NCBI GenBank assembly: GCA_002370555.1
Contig: AP014718.1
Coordinates: 1,178,001-1,242,000 of the forward strand
Length of the DNA stretch: 64,000 nucleotides
Direction: 5' to 3'
Source of the DNA: Arthrobacter sp. Hiyo4
Lineage (GTDB): Bacteria > Actinomycetota > Actinomycetes > Actinomycetales > Micrococcaceae
A model generated the notes under the pieces. The model worked only from the letters and a program-made list of their open reading frames with translations. It had not been told where the DNA came from and did not search any database. Shown here piece by piece: positions 48,848 to 57,569 of this stretch. Position numbers and translations under genes: made by a program. Numbering within the stretch: position 1 is the first letter of the stretch; each line of letters opens with the position of its first letter.

Positions 48848-50037
48848 TCAGGCGTCGTGGCCGGGCTGGGACTTGGGCACCCGCATGGTGATCAGCGTTC
48901 CCTCGCCCGGGGCCGTCTCGATCACCAGGCCGTGCTGGTCCCCGTAAACCTGCCGGAGCCGGGCGTCCACGTTGCGCAGCCCCACGTGGTCGCCGTCGTG
49001 GTGCCCGGCCAGCATCGACTGGAGCTGGGCAGGGTCCATCCCCACGCCGTCGTCCTCTATGGTCACTTCCGCAAAGGCGCCCGAATCATTGGCCGTGATG
49101 GTGATGTGGCCCGCCCCCTCCTTGGCCTCCAGGCCGTGCCTGACGGCGTTCTCCACCAGCGGCTGCAGGCTTAGGAACGGGATGACGGTGCTCAGGACTT
49201 CTGGCGCGATCCGCAGGCTGACCTGGACGCGGTCACCGAACCGGGCGCGCTCCAGCAGTAGGTACCGGTCGATGCAGCGCAGTTCCTCCGCCAGCGTGGT
49301 GAAGTCACCGTGGCGCCGGAACGAGTACCTCGTAAAATCGGCGAACTCCACCACCAGCTCGCGCGCCCGCTCCGGATCCGTGTTGATGAACGACGCGATC
49401 GCGTTCAGCGAGTTGTAGATGAAGTGCGGACTGATCTGGGCACGCAGCGCCCGCACTTCGGCTTCCATCAGCAGCGTCCGGGATGCGTCCAGCTCAGCCA
49501 GCTCCACCTGGACGGCCACCCAGTCCGCCACTTCGCTGGTGGCACGGACCAGGCCTGCGCCCGCTGCCGGGGCAAACACCGCCACGACGCCCACCACCCG
49601 TGAGCCCGCACGGACCGGCGCGATGACGGCGGCGAAGCTTCCGGAGGCATGGCCCGTCCCCAGGTCCCGCGCTTGGAGCACCGCCGTCCGCCCGCCGAGC
49701 AGGACGTCCGCAGCCAGTTCCATCAACCGGGGCTTCAGTTCCTCGGCGGCACCGTCCCAGGCCAACACTCCGGCCGTATCGGTGATGGCCAGCGCATCAC
49801 AGCCCAGCAGGTTCCTCAGCTGCCGGCTCGCCTTGGCGGCGCCTGCCGGGTTGAGGCCCGTACGCAGGTGCTGGCCGGCACTCGATGCAGCGTGGAGGGT
49901 ATTGTACGTCGCGCGCTCTGCGTCGGTGCCCAGCTCACGGAAGGACCGGAGCAGCTTGATGCCAACGCCGACGACGACGGCGATCGCCAGCACAATCACC
50001 GCAACTGCGGCGGCGGTCAGGAGGGGGAATCCGGCAT
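48848..50037 (-). CDS. LytS-like sensor histidine kinase with GAF-type input (apparent frameshift at start)
   Basis: One N-terminal membrane helix (LLTAAAVAVIVLAIAVVVGV), then a GAF-like region to about residue 190 (LLGCDALAITDTAGVLAWDG, SGSFAAVIAPVRAGSRVVGV). The His_kinase box is RALRAQISPHFIYNSLNAIA and the ATPase has NAVRHGLEAKEGAGHITI and EDDGVGMD. The LytS/YpdA-type His box is diagnostic. The preferred ATG at 50037 needs one base in a C run near 50025; otherwise there is no good start. 396 residues. Confidence 0.87.
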
Positions 50038-50215
50038 GGTGACCAGCGTAGCGGCGGGTGCCGTTAGTCGCAGCATCGTAGCCGTTGAGCGACCGTTCCG
50101 GCCATGGCTCTGGAATGGACACGCGCCACACCGCAGAGTGATTGCAGTCACATTGTCCGCATCCTGCCCGCAGGCCGGTCCGTGTGAACCAGGCAAATCT
50201 CAATGAGGAGGAACG

Positions 50216-50596
50216 ATGGGTAACGATGCCCACACTCCGGACGCAGCGGCGTCCGTGGACTTCGAACAGGTCCAGTCGACAGAGCGGTTCCAGGAACTGC
50301 GCAAACGTCACCGCAGCTTTGTGTTCCCCATGGCCGTGGCATTCCTGCTGTGGTACTTCGCGTATGTCCTGCTGGCTGACTACGCCGTCGAGTTCATGTC
50401 CACCAAAGTGTGGGGCAACATCAACGTCGGCCTGATCCTGGGCCTGCTGCAGTTCGTCTCCACGTTCGCCATCACCGGCTGGTACGTCAGCTACTCCAAC
50501 CGGAAGTTGGACCCCATCGCGGCGGAGATCCGCAACGAAATCGAAGGCCATGAGTTTGATAAAGACGGCAACATCCTGAGTGGAGTGACCAAATGA
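50216..50596 (+). CDS. DUF485 family protein, symporter partner
   Basis: 126 residues. GAGGAGG precedes the ATG. A short charged N-terminus with RFQELRKRHRSFVFPMAVAF leads into two membrane helices (FLLWYFAYVLLADYAVEF and VGLILGLLQFVSTFAITGWY). YSNRKLDPIAAEIRNEIEG is the typical DUF485 end. The stop overlaps the symporter start (ATGA). These proteins always occur with acetate/pyruvate-type SSS transporters. Intact. Confidence 0.92.
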   Translation: MGNDAHTPDAAASVDFEQVQSTERFQELRKRHRSFVFPMAVAFLLWYFAYVLLADYAVEFMSTKVWGNINVGLILGLLQFVSTFAITGWYVSYSNRKLDPIAAEIRNEIEGHEFDKDGNILSGVTK

Positions 50597-52209
50597 TCGG
50601 GATTGCCACGGCTGTAGACGTCGCCGACCTGAAAGAAACCACGCTGCTCAACATGGGCATCTTCGGGCTGTTCGTGGCCGTGACCATGGTCATTGTGCTG
50701 CGGGCCAGCCGCAACAACAAAACCGCCGCTGACTACTACGCGGCCGGCCGTTCCTTCACCGGCTCGCAGAACGGCACGGCCATCGCCGGGGATTACCTGT
50801 CCGCCGCATCCTTCCTGGGGATCACCGGCGCCATCGCCATCAACGGCTATGACGGCTTTATGTACTCCATCGGGTTCCTGGTGGCCTGGCTTGTCGCCCT
50901 GCTGCTCGTCGCCGAACTGCTCCGCAACACCGGCAAGTTCACCATGGCCGATGTCCTCTCCTTCCGGCTCAAGCAGGGCCCCGTCCGCATCGCTGCGGCC
51001 ATCTCCACGCTTGCTGTCTGCTTCTTCTACCTCCTGGCGCAGATGGCCGGAGCCGGCAGCCTCATTTCACTGCTGCTGGGCATCAGCGACTGGGGCGGAC
51101 AGGCACTGGTGATCATCGTCGTCGGCGTCCTGATGATCGCGTACGTCCTGATCGGCGGCATGAAGGGCACCACCTGGGTCCAGATCATCAAGGCAATCCT
51201 GCTGATCGCCGGCGCGGCCGTGATGACTTTCTGGGTCCTGGCAATCTACGGCTTCAACCTCTCCAGCCTGCTCGGTGCAGCCGTGGAGACTTCCAACAAC
51301 CCGGCGGTTCTGAACCCGGGCCTGCAGTACGGCAAGACCGGGACCTCCAAACTGGACTTCATGTCCTTGGGCCTCGCCCTGGTCCTGGGAACAGCTGCCC
51401 TGCCCCACGTCCTGATGCGCTTCTACACCGTGCCCACGGCCAAGGAAGCCCGGAAGTCCGTGGTGTGGTCCATCTGGCTGATTGGTCTCTTCTACCTGTT
51501 CACCCTGGTGCTGGGCTACGGAGCCGCTGCACTGGTTGGCGCCGAAACCATCAAGTCAGCCCCCGGCGGCGTCAACTCCGCCGCACCCCTGCTGGCCTTC
51601 CACTTGGGCGGGCCGCTGCTGCTGGGCTTCATCTCCGCCGTAGCCTTCGCCACCATCCTGGCTGTGGTGGCCGGGTTGACCATCACCGCCGCAGCCTCCT
51701 TTGCCCACGACATCTACGCCAGCGTTATCTCCAAGGGCAAGGCCGACGCCGACACGGAGGTCAAGGTGGCGCGGCGCACCGTGGTGGTCATCGGCGTCAT
51801 GGCCATCTTGGGCGGCATCTTCGCCAACGGTCAGAACGTGGCCTTCCTGGTGGCTTTGGCCTTCGCCGTCGCGGCGTCGGCCAACCTGCCCACCATCGTT
51901 TACTCGCTGTTCTGGCGGCGGTTCACCACCCAGGGCGCGGTCTGGAGCATGTACGGCGGCCTGGGTTCGGCCATCATCCTGATCATCTTCTCGCCGGTGG
52001 TATCGGGCGGGGCGACCTCCATGATCAAGGACGCCAACTTCGCCTTCTTCCCGTTGAGCAACCCCGGCATTGTGTCCATCCCGCTGGCGTTCCTGCTCGG
52101 CTGGCTCGGAACGGTGTTGGACAAGAAGCGCGAGGACACCGCCAAGCAGGCCGAGATGGAAGTACGCTCCCTGACCGGTGTGGGTGCGGAGAAAGCCGTG
52201 GACCACTGA
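50593..52209 (+). CDS. Cation/acetate (monocarboxylate) symporter, ActP/MctC-like
   Basis: 538 residues with about 13-14 membrane helices. DYYAAGRSFTGSQNGTAIAG followed by DYLSAASFLGITGAIAI is the ActP/MctC sodium-site region. ALPHVLMRFYTVPTAKEARK and TILAVVAGLTITAAASFAHD are family hallmarks. The pair DUF485-ActP matches the acetate permease layout of many bacteria; MctC of corynebacteria carries acetate, propionate and pyruvate. It is divergent from the LytS/LytTR genes. Intact. Confidence 0.93.
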   Translation: MIGIATAVDVADLKETTLLNMGIFGLFVAVTMVIVLRASRNNKTAADYYAAGRSFTGSQNGTAIAGDYLSAASFLGITGAIAINGYDGFMYSIGFLVAWLVALLLVAELLRNTGKFTMADVLSFRLKQGPVRIAAAISTLAVCFFYLLAQMAGAGSLISLLLGISDWGGQALVIIVVGVLMIAYVLIGGMKGTTWVQIIKAILLIAGAAVMTFWVLAIYGFNLSSLLGAAVETSNNPAVLNPGLQYGKTGTSKLDFMSLGLALVLGTAALPHVLMRFYTVPTAKEARKSVVWSIWLIGLFYLFTLVLGYGAAALVGAETIKSAPGGVNSAAPLLAFHLGGPLLLGFISAVAFATILAVVAGLTITAAASFAHDIYASVISKGKADADTEVKVARRTVVVIGVMAILGGIFANGQNVAFLVALAFAVAASANLPTIVYSLFWRRFTTQGAVWSMYGGLGSAIILIIFSPVVSGGATSMIKDANFAFFPLSNPGIVSIPLAFLLGWLGTVLDKKREDTAKQAEMEVRSLTGVGAEKAVDH

Positions 52210-52258
52210 CACGCTGAAAGCCGATCCGGCTGACTGATCAGCGGATCTTGAACCACAG

Positions 52259-52296
52259 AAAAGAGTCCCCGGGCCATACGGCACGGGGACTCTTTT
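52259..52296. terminator. Bidirectional terminator between symporter and membrane-protein gene
   Basis: AAAAGAGTCCCCG pairs with CGGGGACTCTTTT around 12 bases. A run at both ends makes it usable from either strand, and the two genes converge on it. Confidence 0.92.
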
Positions 52297-52314
52297 CTGC
52301 TCTGGTTCCCGGCG

Positions 52315-53009
52315 CTAGGCCTGGGGCTTGAGCTTGATGTTGATCATTTTCAGCTCGTCGGTGCCTTCGAAGCGGTAGACGAGGTCGATCTTCTTATCGC
52401 CGTCGCAGGTGATGAGGCCGGCGACGTCGGCCGCCTTGGTGCCGTTCTCGGTGCTGGCCTTGACCTCGTTGTAGGCAGGCTTGCAGGTGCTGTCCATCTC
52501 CAGGGTCTTGATGCCGGCGATGAAGTCCTCCTTGGTCAGCTGCTCATGGAGGGCGGGTCAAGATAGTCGTCATAGGCCTTGGAACTGTCGCCGGCAATCA
52601 CCAGCTTGGTGAAGCTGTCAGCCAGGCCCCGGGCATGGTTGGTGGCTCCGTTGACAATGTTGACCAGGATGAGGACGCCGACGACCGCCAGCAGCAGGAC
52701 ACCGCCCACAACGCCGAGGATGGTCCACAGCTTCCGGCGGCTTTGCGCCGGGGGCTCTTGTCCCGGCAGGCCGAATGGCCCCTCGGACGAGTATTGCCCG
52801 GGTGCACCATACTGCGCGGGCGGGCGGAACTGCGACGGTGCATCGTATTCCCCCGGCGCACCGTGCTGTGGCGGGTTGCCGGGCAGCGGTGGCGCGCCAT
52901 GCTCCCCGGGGTTGCCGGGCTGCCCCGTTGGTTGCGCGGGCTGCCCCGTTGGTTGCGCGGGCCAGGCCGCCGGCTGGACCGGCTGGTGCGGTCCCTGAGG
53001 ATTGCTCAC
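52315..53009 (-). CDS. Pro/Gln/Gly-rich single-pass membrane protein (apparent frameshift)
   Basis: The GTG at 53009 has AAAGG eight bases upstream. The first 110 residues are Pro/Gln/Gly-rich, with a repeated AQPTGQP unit from two tandem 21-bp DNA repeats. A single membrane helix follows (WTILGVVGGVLLLAVVGVLI). The outside domain has SFTKLVIAGDSSKAYDDYLD and CDGDKKIDLVYRFEGTDELK, resembling small DUF4878-type folds. The break near 52557 is repaired by one C to DYLDPALHEQLTKEDFIAGI, for 231 residues. Function unknown. Confidence 0.78.
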
Positions 53010-53147
53010 GATGGAGCCTTTCCGGCAACGCACTGGCACTGCCTTATTGTTGGATCCGCTGAACGGCACCCATGGATTCACCTTGGAACAGCCTATAACC
53101 CAGCCCGCCGGGGCTGGGTATCGGGGCGGTATTAAGGGTTGCTGGCC

Positions 53148-53621
53148 CTATGCGTCTCCGGATCCCCGCTCGAGCAGCGGCTGGATGCGGAACGGGATGA
53201 GCTCGCTCATGGCCAGCGCCGTGTCCGTCCTGTCCACTCCATCGCACGCCAGGATTTTCCCGTTGATCCGGAAGAGGTCCTCGGCATCCAGGGCCACTAC
53301 CCGGAGCAGGAGGTCAGCGGAGCCGGTGAGGCCGTAGCCTTCCAGGATTTCCGGAATGCCGGCGAGGTCATGGGCCAGCTGTCCCAGTTTCTGCTGCTGG
53401 ACGTGGACGGAAATGAACGCCATGAGCGGATAGCCCAGGGATGCCGGGTTGATGCGCCGTTCGAAGGACAGGAAGACGTGCTTCTTCTCCAGCTGGGCCA
53501 TGCGCGCCTGCACGGTGTTCCGGGACAGCCCCAGCTTCTGGGCCAACGCCACCACGGTCCGCCGGGGGTCGCGGGCCAGTGCCGAGAGCAGCCGCGTGTC
53601 CGTGCCATCCAAAGCTTGCAT
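53148..53621 (-). CDS. Lrp/AsnC-family regulator, BkdR-like
   Basis: 157 residues. The helix-turn-helix is LLSALARDPRRTVVALAQKL then GLSRNTVQARMAQLEKK. The RAM sensor domain follows, with PLMAFISVHVQQQKLGQLAH and LLRVVALDAEDLFRINGKIL. It is divergent from the branched-chain dehydrogenase genes. In Pseudomonas the Lrp-type BkdR sits beside bkd in the same way and activates it with branched-chain amino acids as signal. That role is inferred from family and position. Intact. Confidence 0.9.
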   Translation of the reverse strand: MQALDGTDTRLLSALARDPRRTVVALAQKLGLSRNTVQARMAQLEKKHVFLSFERRINPASLGYPLMAFISVHVQQQKLGQLAHDLAGIPEILEGYGLTGSADLLLRVVALDAEDLFRINGKILACDGVDRTDTALAMSELIPFRIQPLLERGSGDA

Positions 53622-53672
53622 AATGCGCAACGTTAGCACGGTGAGGGCAGCGCAAACAGGGCATTATGCGCA
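53619..53672. promoter_or_regulatory. Paired Lrp-type operator candidates
   Basis: CATAATGCGCA (53619-53629) and CATTATGCGCA (53662-53672), 43 bp apart, lie between the divergent Lrp gene and the bkd genes. The first overlaps the regulator's start codon. Lrp proteins bind such spaced sites cooperatively. Confidence 0.6.
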
Positions 53673-53816
53673 GTATCCGCTGCGGTGGTTGTACCCATTG
53701 AGCATTGTGAGTAGGGTCACAAATATCCGGGGCAACGGCGCCCGGGCGGCCGGCGGCGGGCGGGACCACAAGTCCCCAGGCTCCGGTCAAACGACGTGAG
53801 AAGGTTGCGTGCCATC

Positions 53817-54926
53817 GTGTCTACAGACAGGAACCTGATCCAGCTGATTACCCCGGCAGGGGAGCGGATCAGCCACCCGGAGTTTGACCCCTGGGTGAAG
53901 GACATCGGGGATGAGCAATTGTGTTCCCTCTACGAGGACCTGACGGTCATCCGGCGGATCGATGTTGAGGCCACCGCCCTCCAGCGTCAGGGCGAGCTCG
54001 GTCTTTGGCCCCCGTTGCTGGGGCAGGAGGCGGCGCAAGTCGGTTCCGGCAGGGCCCTGCGCCAGGACGACTTTGTCTTCTCCAGCTACCGGGAAAACGG
54101 CGTGGCGTACTGCCGCGGCGTGGACCTGACGGACATTACGCGGGTGTGGCGTGGCACAGCATCCTCCGGGTGGGATCCGTACTCCGTGAATATGGCCACC
54201 CCGCAGATCATCATCGGCGCGCAGACCCTGCATGCCACCGGTTACGCCATGGGCATCCAGAACGATGGCGCGGACTCGGTGGCGGTCACATACTTCGGCG
54301 ACGGTGCCACCAGCGAAGGCGACGTCAACGAGGCCATGGTCTTTGCCGCCAGCTACCAGGCACCCGTGGTCTTCTTCTGCTCCAACAACCACTGGGCCAT
54401 TTCGGAGCCCGTACGGTTGCAGTCCCACATCCAGATCGCGGACCGGGCCGCCGGATTCGGCATTCCGAGCCTCCGGGTGGACGGCAACGATGTGCTGGCC
54501 GTGATGGCCGCCACCCGCGTGGCATTGGACCGTGCCCGGCACGGCGGCGGACCCACCTTCATCGAAGCGGTCACCTACCGCATGGGACCGCACACCACCG
54601 CCGACGATCCCACCCGCTACCGTGACGCCAATGAACTGGAGGACTGGGCTGCCAAGGACCCCATCCTGCGGGTCAAGGCCCTGCTGGAACGCAAAGGACT
54701 CCTCACGGATCAGGTCCAGCAGCACGTTCACGACAAGGCAGAGTCAGTCGCCCGCGAACTCCGTTCAGGCTGCATCGGCATGCCCGATCCGGAGCCGATG
54801 GACATCTTCAAGCACGTGTACAGCGAGCCCAACTCGTGGCTGGACCGGCAGCAGGACCACTACGCCCGTTACCTGGCTTCCTTCGGCGATCCCGCGGGAG
54901 CCACCTCAGAAGAAGGTGCACGCTGA
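53817..54926 (+). CDS. bkdA: 2-oxoacid dehydrogenase E1 component, alpha subunit (branched-chain type)
   Basis: 369 residues, TPP-dependent. The TPP motif is TYFGDGATSEGDVNEAMVFA with the NN in VVFFCSNNHWAIS. EFDPWVKDIGDEQLCSLYED then LTVIRRIDVEATALQRQGEL is typical of E1 alpha. The phosphorylation-loop region RMGPHTTADDPTRYRDANEL is branched-chain-like. GTG 53817 is preferred (AGAAGG upstream); GTG 53796 is possible. Its stop overlaps bkdB (TGATG). The Lrp neighbour and the leucine genes downstream favour a branched-chain over a pyruvate enzyme. Intact. Confidence 0.9.
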   Translation: MSTDRNLIQLITPAGERISHPEFDPWVKDIGDEQLCSLYEDLTVIRRIDVEATALQRQGELGLWPPLLGQEAAQVGSGRALRQDDFVFSSYRENGVAYCRGVDLTDITRVWRGTASSGWDPYSVNMATPQIIIGAQTLHATGYAMGIQNDGADSVAVTYFGDGATSEGDVNEAMVFAASYQAPVVFFCSNNHWAISEPVRLQSHIQIADRAAGFGIPSLRVDGNDVLAVMAATRVALDRARHGGGPTFIEAVTYRMGPHTTADDPTRYRDANELEDWAAKDPILRVKALLERKGLLTDQVQQHVHDKAESVARELRSGCIGMPDPEPMDIFKHVYSEPNSWLDRQQDHYARYLASFGDPAGATSEEGAR

Positions 54927-55935
54927 TGACCCAGATGACCTTTGCCCGCGCCATCAATTCCGGCCTGCGCAAATCCCTCGAAAACGATCCAAAAGTCATC
55001 CTCATGGGCGAGGACATCGGTACCCTCGGCGGTGTTTTCCGGGTGACCGACGGCCTGCAGAAGGATTTTGGCACCCACCGCGTGGTGGACACCCCGCTGG
55101 CCGAGTCGGCCATCATGGGCACCGCCGTCGGCCTCGCCTACCGCGGTTACCGCCCGGTGGTGGAGATCCAGTTCGACGGCTTTATCTACCCTGCCTTCGA
55201 CCAGATCGTGAGCCAGGTGGCAAAGCTGCACTACCGCACCCAGGGGGCCGTGAAGATGCCCATCACCATCCGCGTCCCGTTCGGAGGCGGCATCGGCTCA
55301 CCCGAGCACCACTCCGAGTCGCCCGAGGCGTACTTCACGCATACCTCGGGCTTCGCGTGGTCAGCGTCTCCAACCCGCAGGATGCCCACACCATGATCCA
55401 GCAGGCCATCCTGTCCGATGACCCGGTACTGTACTTCGAACCCAAACGCCGCTACCACGACAAGGGTGAAGTGGATGAGGGCATCGATCCGCGCACCGCG
55501 CTGCCCATGGACTCCGCCCGCGTTGTCACCGAGGGCACGGACGTGACGCTCGTGGCCTACGGGCCGTTGGTGAAGACGGCCAAGGACGCAGCAACCGCGG
55601 CCGCCGACGAAGGCATCTCCATCGAGGTCATCGACCTGCGCTCGCTGGCACCCGTGGACTACGCCACCGTTGAAGCATCCGTCCGGAAAACGGGCAGGCT
55701 GGTGGTCACCCATGAAGCCGGCCAGTCCGGTGGCCTGGGCGCCGAAGTTGCGGCCAGCATCACCGAGCGGTGCTTCTACCACCTCGAAACCGCCCCCGTC
55801 CGTATCACCGGGTTCGATATTCCCTACCCGTACTCCAAGCTGGAAATGCACCATCTGCCCGGCCTGGACCGGATCCTCGACGGCGTGGACCGCGCCCTCG
55901 GACGCCCGAACTCCCTCAGCGGGCTGGAAGGATGA
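54926..55935 (+). CDS. bkdB: 2-oxoacid dehydrogenase E1 component, beta subunit (apparent frameshift)
   Basis: Forms the E1 heterotetramer with the alpha subunit. MTFARAINSGLRKSLENDPK then VILMGEDIGTLGGVF is the family start. VVDTPLAESAIMGTAVGLAY and RVPFGGGIGSPEHHSESPEA are the E1-beta hallmarks. The C-terminal transketolase domain has SIEVIDLRSLAPVDYATVEA and VVTHEAGQSGGLGAEVAA. The frame breaks at about 55357 (TCGGGCTTC), restored as HTSGLRVVSVSNPQDAHTMI, for 336 residues. The end overlaps the E2 start. Confidence 0.92.
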
Positions 55936-57347
55936 GCGCCACCATGATCAAGGAATTCAGGCTCCCGGACCTCGGCGAAGGCCTCACGGAATCAGAAATC
56001 CTCAGCTGGAAAGTGGCAGTGGGGGACACGGTGACGCTGAACCAGGTCATCGCCGAGGTGGAAACCGCAAAGGCTGTCGTGGAACTGCCGTCACCTTTCG
56101 CGGGCGTGATCACTGCGCTCCATGAAGAGCCGGGAACAATCGTGGAGGTGGGCAAGCCGATCGTCTCCTTCGAAGTAGCGGACGACGGCGGCGCCCCACC
56201 TTCAGGGGTTGCGCCCGCCGGGGCGGCGGCCACTGCTGCAGCGGGGACCGCGAAACGCGAGCCGAACCTCGTTGGGTACGGCGCCGTCGTCGAAAGCTCA
56301 GGCCGTCCCGCCCGCCGGGCCCGCACCTTCACAACCCCGGCGGTTGAGCCTGTTCGTGGTTCGGTGGTTGCGCCTGTCGACACCGATCCTGTCAGACCCG
56401 AAAACCCTGTCGTTGAGCCTGTCGAAACCGACACCGCGGAGCGTCCACGCTCCACCCCGCCGGTCCGGAAACTGGCCAAGGACCTCGGCGTCGAGCTGGC
56501 CGCAGTCGCGGGCACCGGAGCCGGCGGCCTGATCACGCGGGAGGATGTCCAGAATTTTGTTGGCGGCGGCGAATTGTCGGCACCGGTACGCCATCTTTCC
56601 GCCGTATCCGATTCGGTTGCCCCTGCGGGACTGGCGCCACAGGGTGGGCGGGAGGTTAGGACTCCCATCAAGGGTGTCCGTAAGTTCACGGCCGCCGCGA
56701 TGGTGGCAAGTGCGTTTACGGCCCCCCACGCGACGGAATTCCTCACGGTGGATGTCACGCCCACCATGGACCTGCTGGCCAAGCTGAAGACGAGCCGGGC
56801 CTTTTCCGGCTACAAGCTCACGCCGCTGACGCTGGTGGCGAAGGCTGTGCTGATCGCGCTGCGACGGAACCCGTCGCTGAATTCGCGGTGGGAGGAAGCC
56901 AGCCAGGAGATCGTGCAGTTCAACTACGTGAACCTGGGCATCGCCGCCGCAACTCCGCGCGGGCTCACCGTGCCGAATCTCAAGGACGCGGATACCCTGT
57001 CGCTGCTGGAACTCTCCGCAGCCCTGACCGGGCTGACTGAGACGGCACGGGCCGGCAAGACCGCGCCGGCAGACCTGTCTGGCGGCACGATCTCCATCAC
57101 GAATATTGGTGTCTTCGGCATCGACGCGGGCACTCCCATCCTGAACCCCGGCGAGGCTGCCATCTTGGCCATGGGGGCCGTGCGGAAAATGCCGTGGGAA
57201 TTCCAGGATGAGGTGGCCCTGCGCCAGGTCATGACGCTGAGCCTGTCCTTTGACCATCGCCTGGTGGACGGGGAGCAGGGCTCGCGGTTCCTCGCCGATG
57301 TTGGCGCCATCCTGGCCGAACCCGGCATGGTGCTCACGATGGTCTAA
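55932..57347 (+). CDS. bkdC: Dihydrolipoamide acyltransferase E2 component (branched-chain type)
   Basis: 471 residues. The lipoyl domain carries the modified lysine in EVETAKAVVELPSPFAG. The subunit-binding domain is PPVRKLAKDLGVELAAVAGT then GAGGLITREDV. The catalytic domain ends with the FDHRLVDGEQGSRF active-site motif. The linker at residues 135-168 is Val/Pro/Glu-rich and encoded by REP-like DNA (56336-56432). No E3 gene follows, so the cell must use a shared lipoamide dehydrogenase. Intact. Confidence 0.93.
   Translation: MSATMIKEFRLPDLGEGLTESEILSWKVAVGDTVTLNQVIAEVETAKAVVELPSPFAGVITALHEEPGTIVEVGKPIVSFEVADDGGAPPSGVAPAGAAATAAAGTAKREPNLVGYGAVVESSGRPARRARTFTTPAVEPVRGSVVAPVDTDPVRPENPVVEPVETDTAERPRSTPPVRKLAKDLGVELAAVAGTGAGGLITREDVQNFVGGGELSAPVRHLSAVSDSVAPAGLAPQGGREVRTPIKGVRKFTAAAMVASAFTAPHATEFLTVDVTPTMDLLAKLKTSRAFSGYKLTPLTLVAKAVLIALRRNPSLNSRWEEASQEIVQFNYVNLGIAAATPRGLTVPNLKDADTLSLLELSAALTGLTETARAGKTAPADLSGGTISITNIGVFGIDAGTPILNPGEAAILAMGAVRKMPWEFQDEVALRQVMTLSLSFDHRLVDGEQGSRFLADVGAILAEPGMVLTMV
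56336..56432. repeat. REP-like sequence inside the E2 linker
   Basis: Three degenerate copies of a CGGTGGTTGAGCCTGTCGAA type unit: around 56336-56362, 56360-56386 (TTCGGTGGTTGCGCCTGTCG) and 56405-56432 (CCCTGTCGTTGAGCCTGTCG). As far as I recall, this resembles a dispersed intergenic element of Arthrobacter and relatives. Here it is translated as a VEPV-type linker. Confidence 0.55.
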
Positions 57348-57354
57348 CCCACGG

Positions 57355-57413
57355 GTTTTTGTCCAGATAATCCGGGTTTCGGGCGGTTGAACTCGGGTTA
57401 TCTGGACAAAAAC
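57355..57413. terminator. Long inverted repeat after the bkd genes
   Basis: GTTTTTGTCCAGATAATCCG (57355 on) and its inverse ending at 57413 pair over 24 bases with two mismatches. Both arms carry a T- or A-run at the outer end, so the hairpin would work on either strand between the convergent bkd and TetR genes. Confidence 0.75.
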
Positions 57414-57463
57414 TCCAGGGTCTGGGCCTGAGCAACGTCCTGCGTCATGGCTGATTCGTAAGT

Positions 57464-57521
57464 GCGGCCTTGGCCCGCAATACCGGTGCTGCCCCGCACC
57501 GCTATTGCGGGCCAGGGCCGC
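57464..57521. other. Second long inverted repeat after the bkd genes
   Basis: GCGGCCTTGGCCCGCAATA (57464-57482) and TATTGCGGGCCAGGGCCGC (57503-57521) pair with one mismatch around 20 bases. It is just 50 bp from the first repeat and before the TetR stop. Confidence 0.65.
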
Positions 57522-57569
57522 TCCTGTGGCCGGGAGCCTCTGGGGCCCGCTCTTGAAATCGTGTCCCGG

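Noticed and set aside
46259..52209. The two symporters as a recent gene duplication
   Set aside because: Both are SSS-family proteins, but their sequences differ throughout and they have different lengths (488 and 538), so they are old paralogues at most.
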